Shown here: positions 24,178 through 33,756 of the stretch, one piece after another
Layout: the number at the start of each line of letters is the position of its first letter
How positions within the stretch are numbered: the stretch's first letter is position 1
Position numbers and translations under genes: made by a program
NCBI RefSeq assembly: GCF_907164915.1
Contig: NW_025919345.1
Location: 1 to 64,000 of the forward strand
From: Impatiens glandulifera
Lineage: Eukaryota; Streptophyta; Magnoliopsida; Ericales; Balsaminaceae
Length of the DNA stretch: 64,000 nt
Direction: 5' to 3'
The notes under the pieces: model-generated
Databases searched by the model: none
Seen by the model: the letters and a program-made list of their open reading frames with translations, nothing else
Told to the model about the DNA's origin: nothing

Positions 24178-24939
24178 ATGACTGCCGAACTAAGAAACAC
24201 ACTTATCATCGACTTTGAAGATATCAAAGATAGCGCATACTATGATTGCATCTTTCAGCATATCATAGATTCTGGGCTGCAAGGTTTCCTTAAGGGTTCA
24301 GACACCATCCTCGTAGAGGAGGTGTGTGAATTCTTCAACAATGGTCATATCTTAGATGATGGAAGCATCTGCACCATCGTCGACGGCCAATTCTTCCAGT
24401 TCAACGAGGAAGAATTCGCCAACTTCTTTCACCTTCCGACCGAAGGTTTTTCTGATTTCCCAACGCCATACTTACCGGCTAAGGAAGACTTCTTCAAGAT
24501 CTTTTCTTCTTCCTACACTCCGATCAAGGACTTTGGGAAGAAAGAAAATCTCGCTCCTCACTACCAACTCTTTCATGATTTGGTCCAAAGGTCTATCATA
24601 GGCCGAATGCCGAACCAGAACTACAGCCGGGAGGCATTCGACATTATGATAGCCATCATTCGCAACTCCGCCATCAACTGGGCATCCTACCTCTACAACA
24701 AACTGAAGCAGCTCATGACCGCTGCAAGAGGAAGGATCAGTTACGCCCCTCAAATCACCCGGTTCCTGATGTCCAAGCGTCGCAACCTTGGAACCGGTGT
24801 TCTGGTTGGACCATCTAACACCATCACCATACTCATGATACATAGGTGGTTATCAAGAATTGAGGAACGGTTTCCTCAAAACACCATTGAAAAGTGGTAT
24901 GAAAGGAGGATGGAAGGAGGATGGTTCACAGAAGACTAA
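24178..24939 (+). CDS. Accessory gene 2 of the copia element, 253 aa, function unknown
   Basis: Paralogue of accessory genes 1 and 3. Shared blocks: LIIDFEDI near residue 8, DSGLQGFLKG near 30, VCEFFNNG near 49, FNEEEFANFFHLPTEGFSDF at 75-94, YQLFHDLVQRSIIG near 130, FDIMIAI, NSAINWASYLYNKLKQLM and SYAPQITRFLM near 192. Identity to gene 1 is low but spread along the whole length, so the duplication is old. The C-terminal tail is basic and has no recognised motif. The frame is intact and has its own promoter and 3' trailer. It could act as a gag-like, cDNA-protecting or host-interaction factor, but nothing in the sequence decides this. Confidence 0.75.
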   Translation: MTAELRNTLIIDFEDIKDSAYYDCIFQHIIDSGLQGFLKGSDTILVEEVCEFFNNGHILDDGSICTIVDGQFFQFNEEEFANFFHLPTEGFSDFPTPYLPAKEDFFKIFSSSYTPIKDFGKKENLAPHYQLFHDLVQRSIIGRMPNQNYSREAFDIMIAIIRNSAINWASYLYNKLKQLMTAARGRISYAPQITRFLMSKRRNLGTGVLVGPSNTITILMIHRWLSRIEERFPQNTIEKWYERRMEGGWFTED

Positions 24940-25270
24940 ATTCTCTTTCTTTTTATTCTCCGGTTTCTGGTCATTTTGTTGTACGACCAAAACCGCTCAA
25001 TGTTCAATGTTCTTATTAATGAAATAGTTAATCTTCAAAGTTTCCGGTTCTTATTCATATACTTCCTTCCGGTTTTCCAAACTTATACAAAAACTTAAAG
25101 TTAACTTAAAAACTTTCGGTTAACAAGACTTCAAGTGAAACCGGAACTTCGAGCAAAAGTGAAAATTTGAAAAATATTAACCGCCCACGGTTTTACCCCC
25201 CAAAGTTTACCGCCCATTGAATTTCCGCTTTTACCGCCGAAAGTTACGGCAGTAACTTTTGGAGGGAAAA

Positions 25271-25282
25271 TTGGCGCCAAAA
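25271..25282 (+). promoter_or_regulatory. Possible E2F site upstream of accessory gene 3
   Basis: ttggcgccaaaa contains, on the opposite strand, TTTGGCGC, which fits the plant E2F consensus TTTSSCGC, and is centred on the palindrome ttggcgccaa. It lies about 50 bases before the TATA box. If real, it would tie the gene to S phase. Confidence 0.35.
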
Positions 25283-25327
25283 GCATCAAATTGACGGTTC
25301 ATCTTCAAATCGCTCAGAACCGCCATG

Positions 25328-25335
25328 TATATAAG
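25328..25335 (+). promoter_or_regulatory. TATA box of accessory gene 3
   Basis: tatataag, 114 bases before the start codon, followed by a long c/t-rich leader with repeated atcttca words. Confidence 0.6.
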
Positions 25336-25448
25336 TTCATATCATCCTATTCAACACTTGTGCTTTCTCTCTCTACAAATCTTCAAATCTTCAAAGCTTT
25401 CATCTCTCCAATCTTCATCGATCTTCATATCTTCTTCACAAAATCATC

Positions 25449-28187
25449 ATGGATCTAACCAAAGCTCCATTCCAATGGATGTTACAAGTGGATTTCACAG
25501 ATATTGACGAACATGCCGATGACAAGAACAAGGTTGTTCTTCAACTTCTGAGGGATTCTGGGCTGGAAAAGTTTCTGTCTGGTCCGTTCATCATCTATCC
25601 GGCGGCGGTGACGGAGTTCTTGGCGACGGCGAGACTGTCGAAGAGGAAGGTCTCGGCGACTGTCAACGGGAAGGCCATTCTCATCACCGAAGAGCTTTTT
25701 GCTGAAGCTCTCGGTCTTCCCAACACAGGTTCGGACCTAAAGATTGACTTAACCGATGCAGAATCAAATGCTGCCCGGTTGTTGGTATCTTTCTCAGGTC
25801 AGGATCTGGTGATCCACAACAGCCGGAGGAATAAGCTCAAACCAGAATACAGATGGCTGTTGACTGTCATCGCCCGGTCAATCCACGGAAGGGGAGGTAA
25901 TTTTGACAACCTAACGAAACTGAAACTCAGAATGCTGTTGGCTATTGTCCGCTGTGACAAGGTGGACTGGGGATACGTTATTTACGAAGAATTCTGCCAG
26001 ATGGTGATAAAGAAAGATGGCCGGGTGCAGGCCTTTGCAATGCAGATTGTTAAAATCCTTGAGTTCCTTAATGTGGAACTGGGTGAAGGTAAACCGCTTC
26101 CAATCTCCACTATTCTTGACTCCGAGTCCATGATCGAAAAACCGGAGAAAACGATCAAACCCAAATCCTCAAAAACAAAGTCGTCTAAGGGAGCAAGTTC
26201 CTCGGCTCTGGGTGAAGAAGAAACCAAGAAGAAGAAACCGGCAAGAAAGGCCGTTGAAGCCGAAGCTCCACCAGAACCAAAGAGGAGGAAGAAGGTAGCT
26301 GCGAAGAAAAGTTCAAAGAAACCGGCGGACTCCGAGAAAACGCTTTCCTCGGATAATCCACCAGAAAGAACCGCAGACGTCTTTCAACCCATTCTCATCA
26401 ACACCGTCGTTCCCACCCCCGTTCCATCTCACTCTCCAAGGCAAACCGAATCCTCGGGGAGCCAAGAAAACCAGTTCGAGGAGGAAGCAGAGGTAAGTAT
26501 TCACTCTGAAACCTCCAAATCATCAAGTAAGCGAATTGAAGAGGTATTAGTCGACGTAGGCTTAAACACCTCCAAAGAAATTGAGGATGTTATCCAAGAC
26601 ATTGCAAGGGAAACTGAAGAGGACGATGTGTCAAGTCGTCGCAGGCCAGTTAATCAGGTTGAGATACCTGATCAGAGTGAAGTTCAACCGGCCGAAGAAG
26701 CGACCAATACATCAGAGATTACACCTCCGGCTCAGGAGGGAAATTTTGAAGAACAGGAACCTTCCGGTTCCGCAGGGGGCAAGACAGCTCCAGAAAACCA
26801 GTCAGCCACAATACCTGAAGTTTCTATTCAGGTCAACAAAGGCAAAGGGGTCCTTATTGAAGATTCAACCGCAACCGGACAAGGTACTCTGCAAACCGGT
26901 CCTCAACAAGAAACCATAACCGGAGACGAGGTCCTCTTCACCGCAGAACAAGAAGATGAGATCTTCGAGGAACTTATTCGAGACATGAACAAAGGTGCGA
27001 ATGATGCGTTAGCTCCATACCTCTTGTGGGTGAAGCTCAGATGTGAAACGAAATTATCCGACATGGCTCCAGGTCTGAGCGGTAATAAGCATTGGGACAG
27101 GCTCATCAAGCTGGAAGAGAGGGCACTTCAGTTAGCTAACACGAACCTCATTCAACCTGCTTTTAGCAAAACTGCAGTCATCCTTGAAAACGCTCAGTTA
27201 CAGGCAGTGGAGAATGCCTTTCAAGAAACTAAAGGATCGACGCTAAACCCGATTGAAATGAGAATGGCCGAACGGTTTATTGCGGTGCGAGAACAGCTTG
27301 CACAAAATCTTGATCGTTTTGACATGCAGTGGAGGAAAGGTTGCCAACGCCAACTCAACAATGCCGACTTATATCAAAGTAAGCCATTCTATACAGGCGG
27401 AGAGACATCTGGAACCACTAAAAACCGGGAACAAGAATCCTCTCAACCGGTCAAAGCTCCGGAAATTGATCAAATCAAGCAAGCGGTGGCTGAAATAGTT
27501 GACTCATGCCTTGGAAATTTTAAAACCGTAACCGACGAAAAAATTGCAACGGCTGAGGATAACCTGTCAAACTCTATAAAGACCATGATGGACACAGCTA
27601 TGCAGACCTCAGTTAAAACCATGATTGCCGAGTCCGTCCAAGCCGCAACCGCTCCATTGCTAGACATGCTGCAGGCAATGGCCATCCAAATTGAGGACAT
27701 GTCCAAAGCCCAGGTCAGTACAACCCAAACACAAATAGAATCGGACGCTGAAACCGCCAAGAAACTACAAGAGGAAGAAATTGAAAGGGTCCGGTTGCAG
27801 AAGGAGATTGAAGAAAGAGATTTTGAACTCGCTCAAAAGTTTACCGAGGAGGAACAGGCCAACATCCAGGAACTTCCACTGGTTCAATCGTCCCACTCAA
27901 TGGATACACGGAATAAGAAGAAACGAAGCGCAGTTAAGAACGTGATCAAGCGGGCAGAACAAAGAACAGTTGTACCGGTCATGATAAATGCGCAACCGCT
28001 TGATGAAGAAGAAGAAGATGCTGAGGACTTAACCGGCGAAAGAGAAGGGCAACCGCAGGCTCACCCTCAACTCCAAGCTTCAGACCTTCTAATGCTCCAC
28101 CGCCTCCACCACCAAAACCGGTTTGCGCCAATTTTGGGTTCAAGAAAAGGGGTACCGGCCACTCAAGTGTATGGGCCGGAGTGCTGA
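25449..28187 (+). CDS. Accessory gene 3 of the copia element, 912 aa, multidomain, function unknown
   Basis: Residues 1-220 are the domain shared with accessory genes 1 and 2 (VDFTDID, DSGLEKFLSG, ITEELFAEALGLPNTGSDL, MLLAIVRCDKVDWGYVIYEE, FAMQIVKILEFL). Residues 235-300 are very basic, with a likely nuclear signal PEPKRRKKVAAKKSSKK. About 300-510 is acidic, Ser/Pro/Gln-rich and probably disordered. About 525-640 is a helical region (LLWVKLRCETKL, HWDRLIKLEERALQLA, RFIAVREQLAQNLDRFDMQW). About 675-815 is coiled coil ending in a Glu/Lys/Arg heptad stretch (EEEIERVRLQKEIEERDFEL). I start at 25449 because the shared domain begins there and the leader precedes it. The last part is probably frameshifted: another frame reads NAPPPPPPKPVCANFGFKKR and a charged helix to a stop at 28298-28300. 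No enzyme motif is seen. Confidence 0.75.
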   Translation: MDLTKAPFQWMLQVDFTDIDEHADDKNKVVLQLLRDSGLEKFLSGPFIIYPAAVTEFLATARLSKRKVSATVNGKAILITEELFAEALGLPNTGSDLKIDLTDAESNAARLLVSFSGQDLVIHNSRRNKLKPEYRWLLTVIARSIHGRGGNFDNLTKLKLRMLLAIVRCDKVDWGYVIYEEFCQMVIKKDGRVQAFAMQIVKILEFLNVELGEGKPLPISTILDSESMIEKPEKTIKPKSSKTKSSKGASSSALGEEETKKKKPARKAVEAEAPPEPKRRKKVAAKKSSKKPADSEKTLSSDNPPERTADVFQPILINTVVPTPVPSHSPRQTESSGSQENQFEEEAEVSIHSETSKSSSKRIEEVLVDVGLNTSKEIEDVIQDIARETEEDDVSSRRRPVNQVEIPDQSEVQPAEEATNTSEITPPAQEGNFEEQEPSGSAGGKTAPENQSATIPEVSIQVNKGKGVLIEDSTATGQGTLQTGPQQETITGDEVLFTAEQEDEIFEELIRDMNKGANDALAPYLLWVKLRCETKLSDMAPGLSGNKHWDRLIKLEERALQLANTNLIQPAFSKTAVILENAQLQAVENAFQETKGSTLNPIEMRMAERFIAVREQLAQNLDRFDMQWRKGCQRQLNNADLYQSKPFYTGGETSGTTKNREQESSQPVKAPEIDQIKQAVAEIVDSCLGNFKTVTDEKIATAEDNLSNSIKTMMDTAMQTSVKTMIAESVQAATAPLLDMLQAMAIQIEDMSKAQVSTTQTQIESDAETAKKLQEEEIERVRLQKEIEERDFELAQKFTEEEQANIQELPLVQSSHSMDTRNKKKRSAVKNVIKRAEQRTVVPVMINAQPLDEEEEDAEDLTGEREGQPQAHPQLQASDLLMLHRLHHQNRFAPILGSRKGVPATQVYGPEC

Positions 28188-28300
28188 TTGATGCTGAACG
28201 TCGTGATAGAGAGTGGAAGGCAAGAGAGGAAGAAGAAAGAAGACAGCTTGAGAAAGCACCGGAAAAGGAGCTTCACAAGGGGGGATCATCCAAGCCCTAA
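28073..28300 (+). pseudogene. Likely original C-terminus of accessory gene 3, in a shifted frame
   Basis: This frame has a six-proline run, VCANFGFKKRGTGHSSVW, then a Glu/Arg-rich helix (REWKAREEEERRQLEKA) and ends with SSKP at a TAA. It fits the coiled-coil protein better than the 35 odd residues at the end of the main frame. A small indel between about 28040 and 28075 would explain it. Confidence 0.6.
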
Positions 28301-28449
28301 TCTCTTTATTTCCGTCAAAACAATCTCTGTTGAATTATGACTCGGAACTTGGTTATGTTATTTTTATGGTAGTTTCAACATATAATATTTTTGAAAAATC
28401 AAAACACATGTTCTTCAAACATTCTCTTTCAACAAGAAAACAATTAAAA

Positions 28450-28763
28450 CGCTAAGCAAATTTCTCAAAATCGGCCATATATTACATGTTTTGAATATTT
28501 ATTCTAAATAATCAAAAAGGGAGAAATTGATAGAAAAATTAAGTAAGTTAATTTTTCTAACTGGCTAGTAAGCAAATTTTTCAAAACCGGCCACTCAGTA
28601 CAAGTTTTGAATATTTATTCTAAATAATCAAAAAGGGAGAAATTGATAAAAAAAAATTAAGTAGATTAATTTTAAACCGGCCACACATTACAATTTTTGA
28701 ATATTTATTCTAAATAATCAAAAAGGGAGAAATTGATAGAAAAATTAAGTAAGTTAATTTTTG
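28450..28763 (+). repeat. Triplicated polypurine tract and LTR-start module
   Basis: Three tandem units of roughly 90-115 bp each contain ttttgaatatttattctaaa, then the purine tract aaaaagggagaaat, then tgataga/tgataaa plus the first bases of the LTR. The tracts end at about 28528, 28645 and 28733. Only the last one borders the full LTR. The second unit shows a run of a residues in the LTR-start part. Confidence 0.85.
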
Positions 28764-29948
28764 GAACCGACCAGACGAACTAAACAGTCGTCAACTTTCA
28801 TGTGCAGGTACAGATCAAAACCGTATGAACCGGTTGGCGTATCAAAACCGGTTGCTACTACACTTCAAAGAAACCAGTTTCAAGTGATCAAGTTAAAGAT
28901 CAGAGGAACCGGTTTTACTTTCTCAAGCAACCGGTTAGCAGAATCAAAAGCTTACGTACCAACCGGAGCATACTGCACAAGACACAGAAATCGGAAAACT
29001 CAAACTTCAAGAGTGGCGTACCATGACGAAAGAAACGTGTCTTGAAAGAATAAAAGAAGATCAGATCCGATCGGAAGCATGCGAGGAAAGCAATGATGCT
29101 TTATTGATCCGAAGTTGACAACCGGAGGTGCATGCCCAACACGTGTCCAAATCTGAAAATCGGCTACGTCATCTTCTGCTCAGAGCTGCCTGCATGACTG
29201 CCAGGTGTTGAGGAAAATGAAGCGTGCAAGCAACCTCTCTGCACCAGGCGTGATAATGATCAATCAATCCATAAGAGAGAAGAAAAACGACCGTTGGGTC
29301 CTCTCAGCTATAAAAGGAAGACGAAACGTCTTCATTTAATGCATCATCAGTTCTGAAAGTTGTACATTACGAATTACGAAAAGCATTAAGTTCTAGAGAG
29401 ATAAACTATTTTATTCCAAAAACCGGTGTGTCTAAAACCGGAAGCTTTTTGTGTGTTGTTGTGTTGAGTTGTTGTATTACATCAAAGTGTGAGTTTGGTG
29501 TAACCGGCGAGTAGCGAAGTTGGGCTCGACCGGCAGTATTGTTGTAACTCTAAGAGTTAGTGGAGATCCTCTCATAACCTGAGAAGAAGGGGTGACGTAG
29601 GAGGGTTTGCTCCGAACATCCATAAACAAATCTTTTGTCTCGTGTTCTTTCGTTGCTTTCATTATTCAGCTTAACCTCAAACTAATCATACTCCTAAAAC
29701 CGGTCACTCATATCCATAAAACCTACTCCTTCTAAAACATCATCTAAGAGTCACATACGTTGCTTCAACCTGAAACAGACATTTCCGCCCTTGAATCCGG
29801 TTCAAGAGTCTGTGACAGATTGTGTAGTGCTGAGAAAGGTTATAGTCTCTAACCGGACTATCACCAAAGTGGTGTGTGTGTTGTAAGCGGCCACCCTTCT
29901 TGAAACCGGAAACACCCCGGTCCTCCAAGGGCGTCCCCGATCTTAACA
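28734..29948 (+). repeat. 3' LTR of the large copia element
   Basis: About 98 percent identical by eye to the 5' LTR, ending gatcttaaca and followed by GAGAT. Its TATA box is at 29309-29316. Confidence 0.95.
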
Positions 29949-29953
29949 GAGAT

Positions 29954-31040
29954 ATTCCATGAATGCAATTTACTTATGCCTATAATAGAACGGAACCCAG
30001 TTTAATTTGTATTCTTCGTACCTCTAATGCACTTAAATCGACCTGAGAACAAAGGTCCCAAGCCAACTCCGATTTAAGATGTGCATCTTCAAGTGGAGAG
30101 AAGGATCAGATGTTCTTTGAACCGTTTTTTCCTCGTTCCATTCTGAATATGATCAAAACGAATATGTGAATTGTGGACGGTCAATTTCGTTAATTGGATA
30201 AACAAGATTGATAGTTAATCACACAACAACGCTTAAAAAAATTCCTACAACCATTAAAAGCATTATCAAAATTTCACCGACGTTTATTCTTGCGTCACAA
30301 GAAATAGGGTCGGTGCAAGTTATGCTTATTTAAGCGCCGGTAACATTAATTTAAGCGTCGCCGAAAATATATTTAATTTAACAATTTTATTTTTGAAAAC
30401 ATTTTTATCTGATTTTTTTTTAATTAAATAATCATTAAAAATAATATTTAGAAAATCATTTCCTACATATTGACATTTTAAATGAAACATAAATTATCTC
30501 ATAAAATCATATTATAGTTAAAATAAAAAATCATTTACGTTATAACCTATTATAAATTTTTAATAATGTTATGCACCTCTAAAATGCTAAAATTTAAAAA
30601 TCACACATTATACCTGTCCAAAAGTAATATATTTTTTACGGGTTAAAAATTGATCATTTCTTCGACAGACCATGAATCAAGATCAAAGCATTCATTTCAT
30701 TCATAATAGGTTTTAAAGTGTTATATTTTTAAAATGAAACCTTACTCATAAAAATTGTATTTGGCAGAAATGGAAGTTAGCATTGTGAAGGGAAAGCCGG
30801 TAAAATAAGTCATTCTTTTAGCCATTTGAAAGTTCAATTGAGTGAGAATTTAAAATAACTTTAACTCTCATCATGGACTGAGCATAAACATTCTCTAAGA
30901 AATCCAGTCGGATGGATAAAGCTTGGTAATTATAAAAAATTTCAATAAAAAATGTAGAGAAAACTAGAAACAACTCTATTTTGCTTTTCCTTTCACATGT
31001 ATTCCATTTTTTATTCAAATAAAATCCGACAGATGAGGAG
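29954..31040. other. Spacer: end of the interrupted frame, then AT-rich DNA
   Basis: 29954-30155 continues the decayed frame described at 15596-15933. Around 30270-30370 short cgtcg/gcgccgg-rich words (tttaagcgccggt, ttaagcgtcgcc) hint at a class II element edge. No gene is supported in the rest. Confidence 0.35.
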
Positions 31041-33756
31041 AAAGTTTATGTTCAACCTGAATAGTAATAATAGGAAAAGAAAGGTAAAGAGAAGGTTGTG
31101 TTGAGAAAGGATGATGGTGAGTACGCACAAGGGCAAAAGCAAGTGTCTAACCTTGCTGTCGAGTTCTATAAGCAACTCATGGGCACCAAAAAGCAACATC
31201 CTAGCTATTTGAATACACTCTACCAAATCATTGACAAAAATATAACCAGGGGACAATCAAGATTTGATTAAAGTTGTCATGAGAGAGGAGGTTAAGGCAG
31301 CATTGAGCCCAGGCCGGGATGACTTTAACGCCGAGTCTTCAAGGAAAACTAGTCTTTTGCGGGTAACAATGTCACCGAGGGTGTGTGGAATTCTTTCAAA
31401 ATAGAAAGATGTTGAAATAGTGGAATGTTACAGTCCTTACCTTGATTCCTAAGACTTTGGTACTCGAAAGAGTCCATGAATTTAGGCCAATTTCCTACTA
31501 TAATATCATTTATAAAATTATTTCAAAAATTATGTCTAAACACTTTAAGAATGTCATGTCTAAAATTGTAAATCTAGGGCAATCTGCATTCATCCCCGAT
31601 CGAATTATTTCTCATAATATATTAATCATGTAGAACCTTCTCAAAGGTCATGGGAAAATGAATATATCCCCCGGGTGGCTTTCAAAATTGATATCAGAAA
31701 AGCTTTTGACTCGGTTAGGTGGGATATCGTCCTTGATTTAATGATTGTTGTTGGTTTTCCTTGTATTTATATCGTTTGGATCTTGCAATGTATTTCTACT
31801 TTTAATTTTGTTGTGAGTGTTAACGGGATTCATGTAGGTTATTTTAAGGGTAAAAGTGGAGTGAGGCAGAGGGATCCTCTCTCTTCGCACATCTTCGTAT
31901 TGATCATGGATGTCTTTGAGAACATCTTTACAATGTTTCGAAAGAGCCAGCCATACAACTACCATCCTTTTTGTGAGGAGGAAGAGATTACCCACGTTTG
32001 CTTTGTCGATGACCTATTCATCCGTGCATGCGGACGTTGACTCTATAAAACCCGTAAGGAATGTGCTAAATTTCTTTTCTGATGCTACAGGTTTGACTAT
32101 TAATGAGGAGAAAAGTTTGACACTCTATGGCGGAGTTAGTGAGGAGATGAAGGCGGATATCTACGAAGTCATGGGTAAAGCGAAGGGTAGCTTCCCGGTG
32201 TCATATTTAGGGATCCCTTTGATGGCTAAGCAAATACATATTATACATTTTCGGCCACTGATTAAAAATGTAAAGAATACTATATCAGGATGGGCAGCAA
32301 AGACACTTTCATACGCGGGTCGGATTCAGCTAATTAGGTGCGTGGTTATAGGAATCATCGATTATTGGGTGCAACCGTTTTTCTCCCGAAGAAAGTGATG
32401 AAATAATTAGACACATTAATGAGGGATTTCATGTGGGGCAGTCGCAGGAGAGGAAGTAAAAATGTCAAGTGGACAGCTTTATGTAAACCGAAAGAAGAGG
32501 GTGGCATTGGGTTGAAAAATTGTATCGAATGGAATAAGGCATTCACATACGAACACATTTTGACCATTGAGCGTAAACGGGGTTCATTATGGGTGAGATG
32601 GGTACACTCTCAGTTTATGAAACGGGAAGCAAGCGTTTGGACAAGCAAAGTGAAGGAAGGTATAGGTTGGTCTCTAAAGAAGATTATAAAACTTAAAGAC
32701 AACATCACATCGCTTTTCAACATACGATTTGGGGATGGCCGAAGCACGTTGTCTTGGCACGACCCATGGTTTGAAAACCGGCCACTTATTCTTAGGGAAG
32801 AATTTCGAAATATACAAATAAGAAGGGATTGATTGGCTGCCATGGTAAGAGAAGTAAGAGATGGGCAATGTGGTTCACTCCTTAGGCGGGTTCCGGAAGG
32901 GTAGTGGGTTCATGAACATATCAACAACATTCATTTTCAAGAAAGAGCCGCTATAAATTCATGGGAAGCCGAGGATAGCGGGAAGCTTATTTTCAGCAAG
33001 GTTTTGGAACGTTATTCGAGAGAGAGGGTAAGTCGTTGGATGGGCTCCACTTGTTTGGTCTTCAAAGGTTATCCCGGTGCATGTTTACATTCTTTGATTA
33101 TCTTTTCATGGGAGGCTTAATACACGGGACCGTATACGAAGATACATGGATATATCGGATGTTAGTTGCTTATTATGCGATGAGAACGAGGAGTCCACTG
33201 ATCACTTACTTGGGGGCTGCCCGTTTACTAAGCTAGTGTGGAGTGAATTTGTCTCGGATATGGATTTATTGAGCTTTCCTATAGCATGGGAGGATATCAA
33301 AGTTGTTGGTCTAAAAAAAGTGAAAGACAATAAATTTTCAGTGAGTGTATTCAAGTGCGGATTTGCATCAATAGTCTACCATCTATGGTCTGAAAGAAAC
33401 GCACATGTATTTAGAAGAGTCCGTAGAAGTGTAAGCGATGTTTGGAGCGATATTGTGTTTGATTTTGGAGCGCTTATAAAGACTTGAAGGGTAATTCTTG
33501 AGGGTGAACGAATGGAGCCTATGTTAAGAATTGAGAATCCCCTACGAAGAAGTCACTAGTTTTGAAAAAGTCAGATTGAGATAAAAGATCAAGTGTTTGA
33601 TTATCTGTAATTCATTTGATTTTCTGAATATTTGATTATTCTAGGTTATTAGAATAAAACAAATGAACTATGTCCGTTTTTGTTTCTTCCCTTTTTTCAT
33701 TTTTAATAAAATGACAAATAAGTCGTTCCACCCCCCCCCCCCCCCAAAAAAAAAAC
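31041..33756 (+). pseudogene. 5'-truncated LINE ORF2 with poly(C)-poly(A) tail
   Basis: Order of recognisable parts: AVEFYKQLMGT near 31160; EFRPISYYNIIYKIISKIMS from 31480; the palm KIDIRKAFDSVRWD from 31683 and GVRQRDPLSSHIFVL near 31860; the active site region VCFVDDLFI near 32010; a frameshift at about 32030; then VSYLGIPLMA and ISGWAAKTLSYAGRIQLI; a break at 32398; FMWGSRR to RFGDGRSTLSWHDPW; and the zinc-binding C-terminus CLLCDENEESTDHLL...CPF from 33165 to the stop at 33487. The endonuclease domain is missing. At least four stops or frameshifts make it inactive. The end carries 15 c then 10 a residues. Confidence 0.88.

Larger units (their letters stand above)
15934..29948 (+). mobile_element. 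Large Ty1/copia retrotransposon with three accessory genes
   Basis: The 14,015-bp element has LTRs of 1217 and 1215 bp (TG...CA), a GAGAT target duplication, a tRNA-Met primer binding site, gag, pol in copia order (protease, integrase, reverse transcriptase, RNase H), a 6.4-kb region downstream of pol with three related open genes, and a repeated polypurine tract. By eye the two LTRs differ by about 17 substitutions and three small indels, mostly transitions. At 1.3e-8 substitutions per site per year (assumed) this means roughly half a million years. Several stops break gag-pol. Size and layout recall the large sirevirus-type copia elements with an env-like gene, but the accessory proteins show no signal peptide or membrane span. 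Confidence 0.95.

Noticed and set aside
23011..24939. Idea that accessory genes 1 and 2 encode env-like proteins
   Set aside because: No signal peptide, hydrophobic span or coiled-coil pattern is visible, so an envelope role is not supported.
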